Shown: one piece after another, positions 1-11,090 of the stretch | Layout of the letters: the number at the start of each line of letters is the position of its first letter | Position numbering within the stretch: position 1 is the stretch's first letter | Notes under the pieces: generated by a model | Seen by the model: the letters and a program-made list of their open reading frames with translations, nothing else | Database searches by the model: none | What the model was told of the DNA's origin: nothing | NCBI GenBank assembly: GCA_036023115.1 | Contig: JAYKKT010000089.1 | Location: 17,044,501 to 17,108,500 of the forward strand | Length of the DNA: 64,000 bases | Reading direction: 5' to 3' | Origin: Brasenia schreberi | Taxonomy: Eukaryota; Streptophyta; Magnoliopsida; Nymphaeales; Cabombaceae | Translations under genes and position numbers: made by a program

Positions 1-240
1 ACATGTATGTGTGTATTGTATAGTTTTTCATTACACGTACACATATATGTGTGTATGTATAGTTTCTTTTATTACATGTATGTATGTATATATATAGTAT
101 ATATATATAGTTTTCCGATTATATGTAATTTTTATTGCAAGTGTGTGTATAGTTTTTCTATTACATATATATGTGTACATACACACACATACATATATAG
201 GTATATATATATATATGTATATACATACATATGTCTCGGC
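1..240. repeat. AT/GT-rich minisatellite
   Basis: A degenerate unit of roughly 45-50 bp recurs about four times. Each copy has a (TG/TA)n tract followed by a block like tatagtttttc-attaca. Runs of TATATA and TGTGTG are directly visible. Reading frames across it are low-complexity Tyr/Ile/Val/Cys strings and not credible proteins. Confidence 0.7.
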
Positions 241-507
241 CTTGTATTTTTTCAGGACCGGGATCGAAACTACCTCATTCTCATCCATCATCATCATGGC
301 AAGTTAAACCAACTTGTGTCCTCTTCGCCCCATCCCCTATCATCATTTAGCACATCACATGGGAGAGATGCATGTGACATACGTCTACCCCATGGAAAAG
401 ATGTATGATGCAGCATCTCTCTTGTGGGACAAATGTGTGTAATGTGCATCTTCCTATGTTGTACCTCTTTCTTTCTTTCCTTTCTCAAGGAGACTTATTC
501 CGCATGC

Positions 508-525
508 GTCTCTTATATAAGAGAC
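508..525. repeat. 18-bp perfect palindrome
   Basis: GTCTCTTATATAAGAGAC is its own reverse complement. It sits in a stretch where related TCTC-TATATA-GAGA words recur every 40 bp or so, up to about 600 and again at 2420-2470. It may be part of a satellite-like repeat or a footprint of a small inverted-repeat element. No function is claimed. Confidence 0.7.
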
Positions 526-1880
526 ATGTATCTCGCATTCATCTCCTATATAAAATAGATGCATGTCTTGTGTGTCTCATATATAAAAGAGATGTATTAG
601 TATCAGGATGTTGAAGAACACTTGTCATTACAAGCAAAATGGAGAAAGGAGAGAGAAGAGAGGAACACAACCGGTGGATGATGATAACAAGAGGAGAGAG
701 GAAGAAAGGAGTTTGGGGCGGGTTCTGATTAATCTTGTATCAAAAGAAAGAAGACATAGAAAGGAGAGAATGGTGTGGGCGATGGATAAAAAGAGGTATT
801 ATAAAGAGGATATGCCCGTGGTAACTTATCGTGTACCAAACTAAAACATGTGATTCATGTCATTTATTTATTTGTGTGTGCATATACATGTGACCTCATT
901 CAAACTAGTGGTTTATGCCGTATACATTTGTTTATATGAGAGAGATAGAGAGAAAGTAGACGAAATTGGAACCGGGAATCGGCCTCGAAATTGTCGGTAA
1001 CCCAAACCATAATTGGATCCAAGGACTCCTGGCTCGGTTATGATTCATAATTTTTAGGAACCGACCCAGAACTGAAACTGAAATTGGAACCGGTGGTTTT
1101 AAATGGCTCGTTAATTTTATATATTATACATATATTAACATACTTTGAGGCATGACTCAATGCACTATTTACCGCTTGAATCATGCGGGAGTGTCTCCCA
1201 CGAGACTAGCCGCCCTTTTACAAAAAAAAAAAACCCAGTTTCAAGACGATTCCGAAACTGAAACCGAAACCGTCTCGAAACCAGTAATTCGGTTTTAGGT
1301 TTCAGGTAACCCAGAACTGTCGCTTTGGAACCGCTCCCAACCGGATGTCTAAGAGAAAGTATGTGAACGTGCAAAAAAAAAAGGTACTCGCTGGCACATG
1401 TTTGTGCCTTCATGTGCCGTGTGCACTAGCCTAAATCGAACAAAAAACGGTCAAATGCAAATAGCGGAGTGAGTGCACCGAGAGCATTAATAGTAAGTGT
1501 CAGAGCGCTTTGATGCCCTTGCACCTCTCTTTGGAAAATAAAGTGAACAAATAAAAACATGATAAACATAGTGGATGGTCAAAGTCTCACTAGACACCCA
1601 CCCTTGGTCAAGTGCCATAAGACAAGCGCACCCACACATCATTGATGTCTAAGGAGAGAGAGAGTTTCACATATTTTGTTCAAATAACGAGCTTAGTTAA
1701 TATGAGAGATGAAACTTTTAGGAGGTGGGAATGAGATCACAACCAGTACGAATCAGGCAGGTACCACTGTGAAGGTTAGCCTGACTATGGTGTTGGCGTC
1801 TTTTATCAGACCATGAAATGCGAGGTATTGGCCATTCATCAGCGTCCGGTGACTGGTCTCCGAATCCATCTCAAACTCCT

Positions 1881-1935
1881 AGAAGACGGTGCTTGCAGCT
1901 CCTCTTCCACAGAGGAGCTGTAAGCACCGTCTTCT
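1881..1935. repeat. 25-bp-arm hairpin with 5-nt loop
   Basis: The left arm 1881-1905 and right arm 1911-1935 are reverse complements over 25 bp with one difference, which would be a G-U wobble in RNA. The loop is TCCAC. The pairing stops abruptly at both ends. The surrounding sequence is not obviously repetitive. Confidence 0.85.
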
Positions 1936-2901
1936 CCCATATAACTCTCTCCTGCGCCGCATCCACCAAGGACGAGCCCAAGCTCAAGCTCTGCTCTTGT
2001 CTATTGGGGCTCAGCCCAACTACAACCTCCTCATCGACTAGAATTAGGAGAAGTAGTGCCAGAGTCAGCATGTTGGAGTTAGGCGCAAAAGCGATTGCTT
2101 GCTTACAAACCTCGAGTAGCCTGTAAGCTTCTCCTATACGTTACGATACATATAGACAAGCATATATAAATTTAGTCCAAAATTATGAGTAAAAGGACTC
2201 ATAGACGACGAAGACAGCTTTGCTGGTTCAAATGATTTTAACCTTGTCAAGTCATAGGTCACCTCTATCAACCACAACATGCTAAAGGACAACAACGCTT
2301 GTATGATCGGCATGACATCATCTTTATTATTGAGTTAATGAGGGAGTCTATGTGCAAACTACATTTTGTTTTCTCTTTCCATCACTCACGCTTAAGGAGA
2401 TACACCTCACTTTCTTATATAAAAGCAGATACATGAGTTACACTTCTCATATATAGAGAAGATGCATGAATTATGTGTTTTTTTTATGTGTCTCCTTTGC
2501 ATAAGAAATGCGTCATAATGGGCTTCAGATTCTTTTTTTTTTCCTTTTACAAAGAGAAGAAAAAGAGAGATAGAGAAGAGGAGAAAGGAGTGAGGCAGTG
2601 ACAGGCTCCGATGGTACAAAAGAGCAGAGTGTATAAAGATGGAGGGAGAGATGATAACCAATAGATGCCGCTGGGAAAGAGAGGGACAAAGTTTTGGTTA
2701 AATATGAGAGAGAGGAAGGAGAGAAGAGCGATGGTAAGTGAGCTATAATTAATTCCCGTTCCAAAGAGAGAGAAAATGGAAAAATGAGAGTGATTGGATT
2801 AGGTAAACTGTAAGCATTATAGAAAAGAGTGTCTTCTTAGTAATTTGGGATGTGCATTTAGTAATTATTTAGTAACTATGTTTGAGTAGTCCTTGAATGA
2901 A

Positions 2902-3234
2902 AAAAAAAACCTACTGCTGGAAGAGCTTTACCTCAATACTAAGCCGATCATCTTGCACCTGATTGGTGAGCTCCTTCAGGTTTATGAATATCGTTGTTAT
3001 ACTTCAAAAAAAATGCCGCTCATCATCTTTCTTATTTTTCTTTTTATCTTTTTAAGATTGCAGAGACCCTACCAGTATATTCCAACAAGTTTATACAACT
3101 GTTGGACACCAACCAGAATCATGATCCTTCCAAGATGTTATCTCAACGCGCAGGCTCTCTGACGCCCTTGCTTTTGGTAGAGAGTTCGACTCCACAAATG
3201 CTTTGTCCTCCCTTTGTGAGAAAAAGAAAGGACT
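2902..3234 (+). pseudogene. Possible orphan exon pair, unidentified
   Basis: Two coding-like stretches are separated by a short intron-like segment. The first ends ...LIGELLQ at about 2979 directly before GTTTATGAA, a usable donor. The second starts after a pyrimidine-rich ...TTTTTAAG at about 3055 and reads IAETLPVYSNKF... up to a stop at 3234. Both join in the same phase. I do not recognise the product. No start codon, upstream exon or clear downstream exon was found. It could be a relic of a host gene or a chance open frame. Confidence 0.25.
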
Positions 3235-3603
3235 AGTCACATTCACGTTTGCCTGCAGCTCCCCACAAATATGGACAACACTCCTCAAAACTGTTGCATG
3301 TGATTTTCATGTGCTACAGGACGTTAAAAGCAGCCAACTTCAAGGGAGAAATAAATTTTCAACTCTGCTCACAAACTGAGAACTGAAGAATCTCAGTCAT
3401 GTAATTGAAATTATAACACGCGTTGTAAACTTCTCTTTTAAATAATTCTTTACTATGTGGTAGAGAATCTACTAAATATGTTTTTAATTAATTAAACTAA
3501 ATGCATTTGTACCATGCAGGGATTGTCTCTCCCAAGAAAGTAAATGGTACGGCAGGGCATGTGGTTCAAATGCCAAATGAGAGAAACAAAGAAGAAACCT
3601 ATT

Positions 3604-3606
<3 letters not shown>

Positions 3607-3643
<37 letters not shown>
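3607..3643. repeat. (GA)n microsatellite
   Basis: An uninterrupted GA dinucleotide run of about 18 units. The translated low-complexity Ser/Leu frame on the other strand is an artefact of the repeat. Confidence 0.95.
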
Positions 3644-3645
<2 letters not shown>

Positions 3646-3881
3646 ATTGAAAAAATGAAAAAAATGAGATCCAATTGGATTGATTCTTCGTGAAAGCTTG
3701 TGGATTGGTCCATACCTCTTTGTAAAGGACACACTTTTATACATATGAGATCTACGAAAGAAGATTAAAAAAGAGAGAGGATGACCCCTATAACTTTAAG
3801 ATCAATGATATTGCACCATTCATAATCATGCATACTTTGGTGCAAGCATCCCACATACATAAGTTATGACCTATGTTACAA

Positions 3882-4267
3882 TGTAATGGCCATTCTCGGC
3901 TCGGGTCTAGCCGTTACCTGAGGAGAGGCCGGATATGTAATGGACAGTCGTTACAGGAAAATCTGGTAACGGCCATCCGTTAACACTCCCAGACGAGGGA
4001 AGCCACGAGAGGAGAATGCCAAACGACGGGGGAGCAGGTGCCTATAAAAAGGCAGCCCCTTACAAGGTGAAATAATAGAGAAAAGTCATAGACAGAGACA
4101 AAGAGTTTTTTACAGATTAACAGAGTCTCACAGATTCATCGATTTATCGATTCACAGTCGTCTGAGAAAACACTCGTGTGGAAACCTCACGACCTCAACA
4201 TCCGCTGCGTTTACTGAAACTTCGACGACCTAGAAGTCAGAAGGTAAGAGTTGGATATTCTCCATCA
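3882..4267 (+). repeat. copia 5' LTR
   Basis: The sequence starts TGTAATGGCC and ends CTCCATCA, immediately before the primer site. A TATA box (TATAAAAA, 4043-4050) lies centrally with A-rich leader DNA after it, as expected for U3-R-U5. The 5' edge is uncertain, because TGTTACAATG at 3874 could be the true start. There is no partner LTR in the window to fix the ends. Confidence 0.7.
4043..4050 (+). promoter_or_regulatory. TATA box of copia LTR
   Basis: TATAAAAA about 160 bp into the LTR. This is the only good TATA motif in the LTR and would place transcription start near 4075. Confidence 0.6.
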
Positions 4268-4268
4268 G

Positions 4269-4280
4269 TGGTATCAGAGC
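4269..4280 (+). promoter_or_regulatory. Primer-binding site, tRNA-iMet type
   Basis: TGGTATCAGAGC is the standard plant copia primer site, complementary to the 3' end of initiator methionine tRNA. It follows the LTR terminal CA by one base. Confidence 0.9.
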
Positions 4281-4364
4281 TTGGTTCTCTGCAAAAAAAA
4301 AAAACAAAGAGAAGAGGGTTAGAATTTTTTTTTTAAAAGAGAGAGAAGTCGGCGATCAGACAGG

Positions 4365-4620
4365 GAAGCCAGAGGCCAGCCTGCGGAAAGCCCAAAGACA
4401 AAGCAAGAGGCCAGCCGTCGGAAAAACCAAAGGCAAAACCAGAGGCAGGTAGGCGGAAAGCCCTAAAGGAAAAGCTAGAGGCAGGCCAACGAAAAGCCCA
4501 AAGGCAAAGCCAGAGGCAGGCCAGTGGAAAGCCCCAAAGGCAAAGCCAGAGGCAGGCCGGCGGAAAACCCCAAAAGGTAAAGCCAGAGGCAGGAAGGAGG
4601 AAAGCCCCAAAACGGTAGAA
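4365..4620 (+). repeat. Tandem repeat in copia leader, about 36-40 bp
   Basis: About seven imperfect copies of a unit containing AGAGGCAGGCC, GGAAAGCCCC and AAAGGCAAAGCC. The repeat lies between the primer site and the gag region. It creates long spurious minus-strand frames of repeating Leu-Trp-Ala-Phe residues, which are not genes. Confidence 0.85.
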
Positions 4621-4899
4621 CAACGGCAAGCCGGAAAAAGCCCGAAGGCGAGACAAAAACAGCAAGCGACGAAGAGTAGCCGGTTGGAGTGCTTGGAACA
4701 AGAAGAACCCAACAGTCGACAGCTGATGCCGACGGTCGGCCATCGACCGAACCCCCCTTTCTCTCCCTCTCTCTCTCTCTCTTTGGAAAAATCCAGACTT
4801 GTAAAACCTTTTTTTATTTTTCATGTTTATAAGCGATATAAATAATAAAAAAAACCCACAGTTTTCAGAAGTTTACAAACCGCCAGTGGTTTCAGAAAA

Positions 4900-5330
4900 T
4901 CGTCTAGGGTTTTGAGAGAGAAAGACAGAACTGCCCCCATCATTTTCTGATTATTACAAAATTGCCACTATAAAAAGACAAGTTTACCCTTGGCCTTTTT
5001 TAAAAATTACAAACATATCGGGGGCTGTTAATTTACGGTTTTATCCAACCCGGTTTGGAAAATATCATTTCTGCCATTCAGTCAAAAGACAAGTTTACCC
5101 CTATTCCTTTTGAAAAATTACAGATTCGCCCTGAGAGTTAAAATTACGATTTTAACCCTAATTAGTTGCGAATTTTACAAGAATACCAAATAGTGATTTT
5201 ACGAGTTTGTCCTTATGATTTTTACAAAAAGAGATAAATAAGTAAAATTACAAATTTATCCCTTGGTATTCATTTAAGGGTTTAGAGGCAGAAAACCCTT
5301 AGAAAAATTATTAATTCTACATCAAGTTAA
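4900..5330 (+). other. copia leader, degenerate repeats
   Basis: Two diverged copies, about 110 bp apart (near 4976 and 5085), share AAAGACAAGTTTACCC and a following TTTGAAAAATTACA-like block. The region has no open frame of note. It lies in the untranslated leader before the remnant gag. Confidence 0.5.
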
Positions 5331-5400
5331 CGTGTTTCTTGCTCTGTGTTTTTTCCTTGTTTCCTTTAGAAAGAAAAAGACCGTTTGCTTAGTATTTTTG

Positions 5401-5503
5401 CCAAACAAAAATGAGTTCTAGGATATGTGTATTCGAACTGACAAAAACAGAAAAACTAAACGGTTTGAACAGGGGTCCAAACAAAAATGAGTTCTAGGAT
5501 ATG
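5401..5503 (+). repeat. 27-bp direct repeat at gag deletion
   Basis: The same 27 bases occur at 5401-5427 and 5477-5503. Between them is a gag-like fragment reading LTKTEKLNG. Straight after the second copy the sequence is already the GAG-pre-integrase region. The bulk of gag, including its zinc knuckle and the protease, is therefore absent. Deletion or template switching around the repeat is the likely cause. Confidence 0.8.
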
Positions 5504-6790
5504 AAAATCATCAATCTTCTGTTTATATTGAAAGTGTCCTTTCTATTGATGTGAATATTTGGCATAAACGCCTAGGGCATATAAGTCTAGAAAAGTTAAG
5601 GAAATTATCCAACTTTGACTTATTACCTGAATTTGAGGAAAAGACTTTCAACAAATGTGAAGCTTGCATACAAGAAAAAATGACAAGGAAAGTCTTTCCC
5701 AAGGAAAAAAAAGGGCAACAACCCTGTTAGAGATTATTCACACAGATTTATGTGGACCTTTTAGAGTAAAGACACATCGAGGAAAGAGTTACTTTATAAC
5801 CTTTATCGATGATTACTCTAGATATATGTATATATATATATATATATCTTTTAGCACATAAATCAGAGGCACTTGAAGCATTTAAAGAATATAAACAAGA
5901 AGTAGAAAATCAATTGGGGCATACTATCAAAGTCTTGAGATCAGACAGAGGAGGTGAGTATACCTAGAATTCTGTAAAGACTTTGGTATTACTAAACAAA
6001 ATACAATGCCTAGAACACCTCAACAAAATGGTGTAGCTGAAAGGTACAATAGAACCTTATTGAATATGACAAGGTCTATGATTATTGATGACTCTCTACC
6101 AAGGGTATTTTGGGGAGAAGCGGTAAGCACATCTGTTTACGTGCTTAACAGAGTACTATGTAAAGTTGTGTTCACTACATATGAGATGTGGTTTGGGAGA
6201 AAACCCAACCTAGGTCATCTCAGGAGATGGGGATCAATTGCACATGTCAAGATCCTTGAACAGTCTAGAGATAAATTAGACAGTAGGTCCTTGAGGTGTA
6301 TATTTATTGGATATCCAAAAGGTTCAAAAGGATATCGGTTCTATCATAAGGACCAAGGACTCATTGAAAGCAGAGATGTTGAATTCTTAGAAGATTCTAA
6401 GAATGACATCCTAGAAAACAATGAAGAGTATGTTGATGATTTGGTAGATTTTGACCAATCATCTTTTGAGCCCATAGAAGAACTTCCTGAAACTACCGAT
6501 ACCTTAATTGGACATAAGATGCCAAGAGCCACTCCATCCTATTTAAAGGATTATCACACTTACCTTTCAGAAGAAGTGTGTAATTCGGTAGATTTAGATG
6601 AATTGACTGATAACTTGACTTATCAGCAAGCAATGAATTCATCAGAAGCAACAGACTGGGAGAAAGCCATGGATGAGGAAATTGAATCCATTGAGAAAAA
6701 CCAAGTCTGGGAATTGGTTGATTTGCCAAAAGGAAGAAAAGCTATAGGCTATAGGAGGTCTTTTCGCAAACCAACTAAGGTATCCGGTCT
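5504..6790 (+). pseudogene. copia pol remnant: pre-integrase, integrase, RT start
   Basis: The order is a GAG-pre-integrase domain (WHKRLGH near 5559, CEAC near 5662), the integrase core, then the RT opening WELVDLPKGRKAIG near 6708. The three integrase catalytic residues are visible: D in HTDLCGP, D in LRSDRGGEY, and E in PQQNGVAER. The frame is broken at an A-run near 5705, at a (TA)n expansion near 5824-5847, and near 5961 before LEFC. The longest open piece is 6006-6893, whose last 30 or so codons run out of copia into foreign sequence. It would act in DNA integration in the parent element, but this copy cannot make an intact enzyme. Confidence 0.88.
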
Positions 6791-6814
6791 GAGAATAGCC
6801 AGATTTGCCAAAAT

Positions 6815-6978
6815 TGAACCCATTCTGAAAAAGCAGCGATTTTCGCCTCGAAGTCTTTTCGCAAGTCTTCTATCTTTTCTCTCCTATTTTTGAAATTCGT
6901 TTTCGAAAGTCTTTTGGAGTGAGAACTTGATGTGCGCGAGATATGGCTGGACACTTCATTGGAGTCTGAACTCGACAT
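6815..6978 (-). pseudogene. gag: Tat gag N-terminus, truncated
   Basis: From the ATG at 6978 the frame reads a Ser-rich start, then KIEDLRKDFEAKIAAFSE, matching EIEDLRREFEAKIDALSE in the gag of element IV. Homology stops at about 6815 and the rest of the frame (WVQFWQIW...) is unrelated. It is a dead fragment of the capsid polyprotein. Confidence 0.8.
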
Positions 6979-7100
6979 GACTCCGATGCTTTGTTTTGAA
7001 AACCAACTATGAAATGCAAAAAGGCAAAGAGTTAAACACATTCCTTAGAAAAAAAATTTAAGAGGTTTGTTTGTTTTGATTGATTTTTCTCAAGACCCAA

Positions 7101-7119
7101 GTCCCACCAGGCATGTCAA
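7101..7119 (-). promoter_or_regulatory. Primer-binding site of minus-strand Tat fragment
   Basis: The minus strand reads TTGACATGCCTGGTGGGAC just after the LTR end. This aligns with TTGGCACACCCGGTGGGAC at the same place in element IV. Three differences suggest an older copy. Confidence 0.7.
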
Positions 7120-7121
7120 AC

Positions 7122-9347
7122 TGTAAGACACGAAAATTCCTTGCTCCTGGTTTACAAGACCAGAAATGAGCATTTTTGAGTTTATGTCGCTTTTAAAGGC
7201 GTGCCAGCTAGCTTACTTAAACTAGCGAAGATTTTGAAATATATATAACTTTTAAAAGGCAATTGTGAGCAAGCGGGATGTTTTCGCTTGAAACCTTCTT
7301 GAACTGGTGCTCAAGGGTCGATTTAAGCGCTTAGAAAACTTTGATTTCAAACAAACATGAACCTTTTTGAGAAAAAGCAAGTATTTGACGATTGTTTGCC
7401 TAAGTTGCAGCTTTTATTATGGGGGTTGTCCGCTTTTCAAGTCTTTGTGTTTTAGCTATCTTAGACCGGATGTGTGTGCTATAGTGTGCAACTAAGAGCG
7501 GAAAGGCTCAAGTGCAAGTGGGTGTTTTGTATACGAGATAAGAGCTAAAGCTCGAGTGTACATGTGTGCTTGTGTATCAAGCACCAATATTATATTTCGG
7601 GGGAAGACCACGCTCTATTATTACAACCCCGTATCAAAATTGAATTGAAATTTAGAGGAGTAAGGTAAAAACTGAATTTAAACACTTACAATGATTCGGC
7701 TTTTCTCTCCGATCTGCTCGTGCTTGGGCTTGTGGTCCACCTTGGCAGCCAACAGGGGTCTCCCTAGGTGGGCTTGAAATGAGAGAGTGTAGGCTCGAGT
7801 GTGCTTAGGGACACGCCGGAGGCTTAGGCCTAGTTAGGGCTTTTGAGAGAGCTCACGGCAAAAGGGTGTCTTAGGCATGGGCTAGCTAAGGGTGAGTCAC
7901 GGGCTAGATGGGGCACTGTTTAGGGTGTGGCTGGCCCTAAGGGGAAGGTCACGGGTGCTCCTAAGGTGTGGCTGGCTAGGATAAGGCAAGGCCGGAAGAT
8001 GGCAGGCAAGGCGCGGGACAGGCGCTGCAAGCAGCTGGGGCGCGCGGGACGCGGCAGGTCGGCGCTAGGGCGTCACACCAAAGACGCGTAGGAGCGTTGG
8101 CGCGCTGCAGGGGCACGTAGGGGCTTTAGGAGGGCACATAGGGGGGTTCAACAGGGCGCGACAGATTGCCGGGGCGCGCGGCAGGGTGCCGGGAGGCGCG
8201 CAGCTAGGTCGAGTGTGTTAGGGTGGAGGTGGAGTGATGGGGGTTGGTTTAGGTTCTTGTTTGGGTTTAGTGGGGTAGGTTAGGTGATTAGGCTAGGTTT
8301 AAGGTGGTTTGGGGTTAGGTTTAGAGAAGTAGGTTAGGTGATTAGGCTAGGTTTAGGGTTAGATTAGGAGGCCTACCTCTTGGAGCCGGTCCTTCTTGGA
8401 TGAGCCCATGTCCACGCCTTGGTTGCAGCCTTCCTTGGTCGAGCCCACCTTGGTTGCAACCCTTGTCTAGACCCACTTAGCCAACAAGACTTGAACCCAC
8501 CTCACCCTTGAGCCAACATGGCTAGGTTTATATCTCACTCTCTCTCCTCCCAAGCATTTCACGTGAATCATTTTGGGGACCCCCTCACCTCTATTTATAG
8601 GCAAATGAGGTGGGTCTTGGATATGGGTTTTGGATTTGGGTCTTGGAATCCAGATTCGATCTAGACACTATTTGGGTCTGGATCCTAGATCTCGGATATT
8701 TTGGATCTAGATCTGACCCAAATATTTAGTTGATTTTGGATCTCGAATCTCAGATATTTTAGATCCAGATCCAATCCAAACACTATTTGGATTTGGATAT
8801 TTGGGTCTAGATCCAATCCAAATTTCTTTTCTTCAATCCTTCTTCGTGTTTTTCGAGGCGGACGATTTGTGCAGTCCCTAGCTTAATCAATGCTCCATCT
8901 TATACTGGGTTTTCCCCAACTTTGTCGTCTGAACTCCTTCTCACCTTTCTAGACTTCGTTTCTGCTCATTTTTATCATTTTTGACATGGATTTCTACTGC
9001 TTGGGTGGATGCTCTTGGCTTAGCTTTTTGGTGCTCCGGGCTTGCAGTCTACTTCGGGCTTGGGCCGTCTTTTTGACCCTGGCTTTTATCAGGCCAGGGT
9101 GCTTTCTTTGGGCTTCTGAACCTGCTTCTGAGGTTGCTTTTGCATTTAGGCTTAACCTATTGAATTTTGGGTTTTACAAAATTGGGACTTGGCCCATATA
9201 TATGAAATTCAACTTCAACGGGGTTTTAGACAAAATTTAAAGTTTTCGCAACTTATAGGTTTTCGAAAACTCCAGAATCTGGTTTTTAAATGAATTTTCA
9301 AACTAGGTGTTTGCTTTTGAAATTCGTTTTATTTTAGGGTGTTTACA
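7122..9347 (-). repeat. Tat LTR L1 (5' LTR), 2226 bp
   Basis: On the minus strand it starts TGTAAACACCC (plus-strand end 9347) and ends CGTGTCTTACA at 7122. It contains a CTATAAATAG TATA box (8591-8600), a ladder of ATCCAAA/TTGGAT words upstream of it, the conserved block around ACGGGGTTGTAATAA (about 7620), a GTAAGT motif (7684-7689), and the covarying hairpin (7207-7226). It is shorter than L2 and L11. Confidence 0.85.
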
Positions 9348-10746
9348 TGGTTTTGTAGACACCGAAAATTCTCACTTCTGGTTCTTAGGCCTGAAGTGAA
9401 CCTTTTCGCAATCTACTTCGCTTTATGGGCGTGCCAGCTAGTTTACTTTAACTAGCAGAGTATGTTTTGAAATAATATGACTTTTTAAAGGCAATTGTAG
9501 GCAAGCGGGATCTTTTCGTCGCAGACCTTCTTACACCGATCCGCAAAGGTTAGTCTGTACGCTTAGAGACTTCATTTTGAAACAAGTTTAACTCAAAATA
9601 TATTTTGAATGAAGAAGTGTTTTAAAACCTTTTGAAAATCATGCACTTGGGCGATTTTGATTTTACAAGGATTGGACGACCCCTAAGTCTTTCAATTTTA
9701 TGTGCTTAGGTGTGAGATGTGTGCATCAAGTGCCTAAGTCTTGGCGAGTTTGTATGGGTGCTTCGAGGTTGCTTTGATGCAAGTATGCACCCTATCTCGT
9801 GGTATGGCGAATATGCAATGCAAACTCACACAACAGAACCTTAAAACCCGAAGTGAAAGACAATGCTTAAGGGAAATTGCGTAATGTAAATTGCAAAAGG
9901 AAAATTGCAAAAGGGAAATAGGGCTATATCTTAAGAGCGGAAAGGCTCAATTGTGTAAGTGTATGTCGTGTATATATGGAAAGACTACTCACACAGCTGA
10001 ACCTTAAAACCCAAATCTTAAAGACATAGCAGAAGGGAAATACTTATAATATATATGGGCCCGAAGGTCGCCAACGTGTGCGTGGGTGTTGTGTGTATAT
10101 GTAAAGACAACTCACACGACTTGTAATGTAAAACCCAAATAGAATTGCGATATGGCCCTTATTAGGGTCTTGGGAGTAAGAGCGAAAGCTCAATGTGTGT
10201 GAGTGTGGAATTGAAAGACCACGCACACAACTTGAATTAAAACACCAAATTAAATTGCAATATGGCCCTTACTAGGGTCTTGGGAGTAAGAGCGAAAGCT
10301 CAATGTGTGTGAGTGTAGAATTGAAAGACAACGCACACAACTTGAATATAAACCCATGCAGCTGAATATATATAAATAGAACTATATCTTAGGGGCTGTC
10401 AAGGCCCGTGTGTGTGTAAAAGTGTGCAACTAAGAGCGGGAAGGCTCAAGTGCACATGTGTGTTGGTGTGCCAAACCAAGTTATTTTAATCGGGGGGAGT
10501 CAAAGCTCCTTTACTACAACCCCGTATCAAAATTTAATAAAACACCGAATGTAAGGACTTACAACTCACCTAGCCCGCTATGTGGGGTGTGTCTAGGACG
10601 CGTACGCCTTGCGTGTGGAGCTCGGATCACATGGAAGTGGAGCCGGATAGCTTGGAGGCTTGAGAACCTTTGAGGACTAGGGAGAGGTGTTTGAGTGGGC
10701 TCGTATGGGCTTTGTATGGGCCTGGTATGGGCCTGGTTTTAGGCTG

Positions 10747-10873
10747 ACTCGAGCCAAGATGGCTCGAGTTGGGTCCTAGGGCAGCTTGGGGTAACTCGGG
10801 TTGTCTTGGTGCAGCCCGAGCTTTGGCCTTGCAGGGGCTGTCTTAGGATGACTCGAGCCAAGGTGGCTCGAGT
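10747..10873. repeat. Two ACTCGAGCCA hairpins inside L2
   Basis: 10747-10769 has 10-nt arms ACTCGAGCCA and TGGCTCGAGT with loop AGA. 10851-10873 has the same arms with loop AGG. Both are perfect. The corresponding place in L15 (about 58266-58288) has two changes that would keep G-U pairs. Confidence 0.85.
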
Positions 10874-11090
10874 TGGGTTTTAGGGGAAACCCTAACTAGG
10901 TTAGGTTTAGTCGATCAAGGCCAAGGCAGGCCTGCCAGGGCTGAGCTAGGGCTCGACCTGGCTAGGTGCTGGTCGGATATTGGTTGAGGTAGGTCTAGGG
11001 GGAAGCCAGGTTAAGTGGGCCAGGTATAGTGTCTTGGGCGCGGGTTGGCTAAAGGGGAGTCACGGCCAGATGTGAGTGGCCCAAGGAAAC

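Larger units (their letters stand above)
241..3873. other. Intergenic DNA with no confident gene
   Basis: This stretch is AT-rich and purine-tract-rich. It holds a repeated pattern of GAGATGCATG-like words beside TATATAAAAGAGAT-like words (about 360-605 and again 2395-2520), a region rich in AACCG/GGTTC words (960-1430) of the kind often seen near ends of hAT-type elements, and GA-rich tracts. I see no ORF with a recognisable domain. The 69-80 codon frames are low complexity. A possible orphan exon pair and a strong hairpin are listed separately. Confidence 0.5.
3882..6790 (+). mobile_element. Ty1/copia retrotransposon, truncated and decayed
   Basis: The order is 5' LTR (3882-4267), primer-binding site (4269-4280), leader with a short-period tandem repeat, residual gag start, GAG-pre-integrase, integrase, then the first few residues of RT. 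The domain order integrase before RT identifies Ty1/copia. The RT ends about 40 codons in, at roughly 6785, where unrelated minus-strand Tat gag sequence begins. The remaining RT, RNase H and 3' LTR are not in the window. At least three frameshifts make it non-autonomous. Most of gag is missing, with a 27-bp direct repeat at the point of loss. Confidence 0.85.
6815..9347 (-). mobile_element. Tat (Ty3/gypsy) fragment, 5' end on minus strand
   Basis: Reading the minus strand from 9347: a 5' LTR (L1), a primer site, a leader, then the first 50 or so codons of gag, cut off near 6815. It is homologous in order and sequence to plus-strand element IV (52261 onward). The junction with the copia RT at about 6785-6815 shows no clean target duplication, so deletion or rearrangement is more likely than simple insertion. 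Confidence 0.8.

Noticed and set aside
608..844. 78-codon Arg/Glu/Lys-rich frame
   Set aside because: Purine-rich low-complexity DNA without a domain or neighbouring exon signals.
4333..4824. 163-codon minus frame with repeating Leu-Trp-Ala-Phe
   Set aside because: Translation of the copia leader tandem repeat; no start context and no domain.
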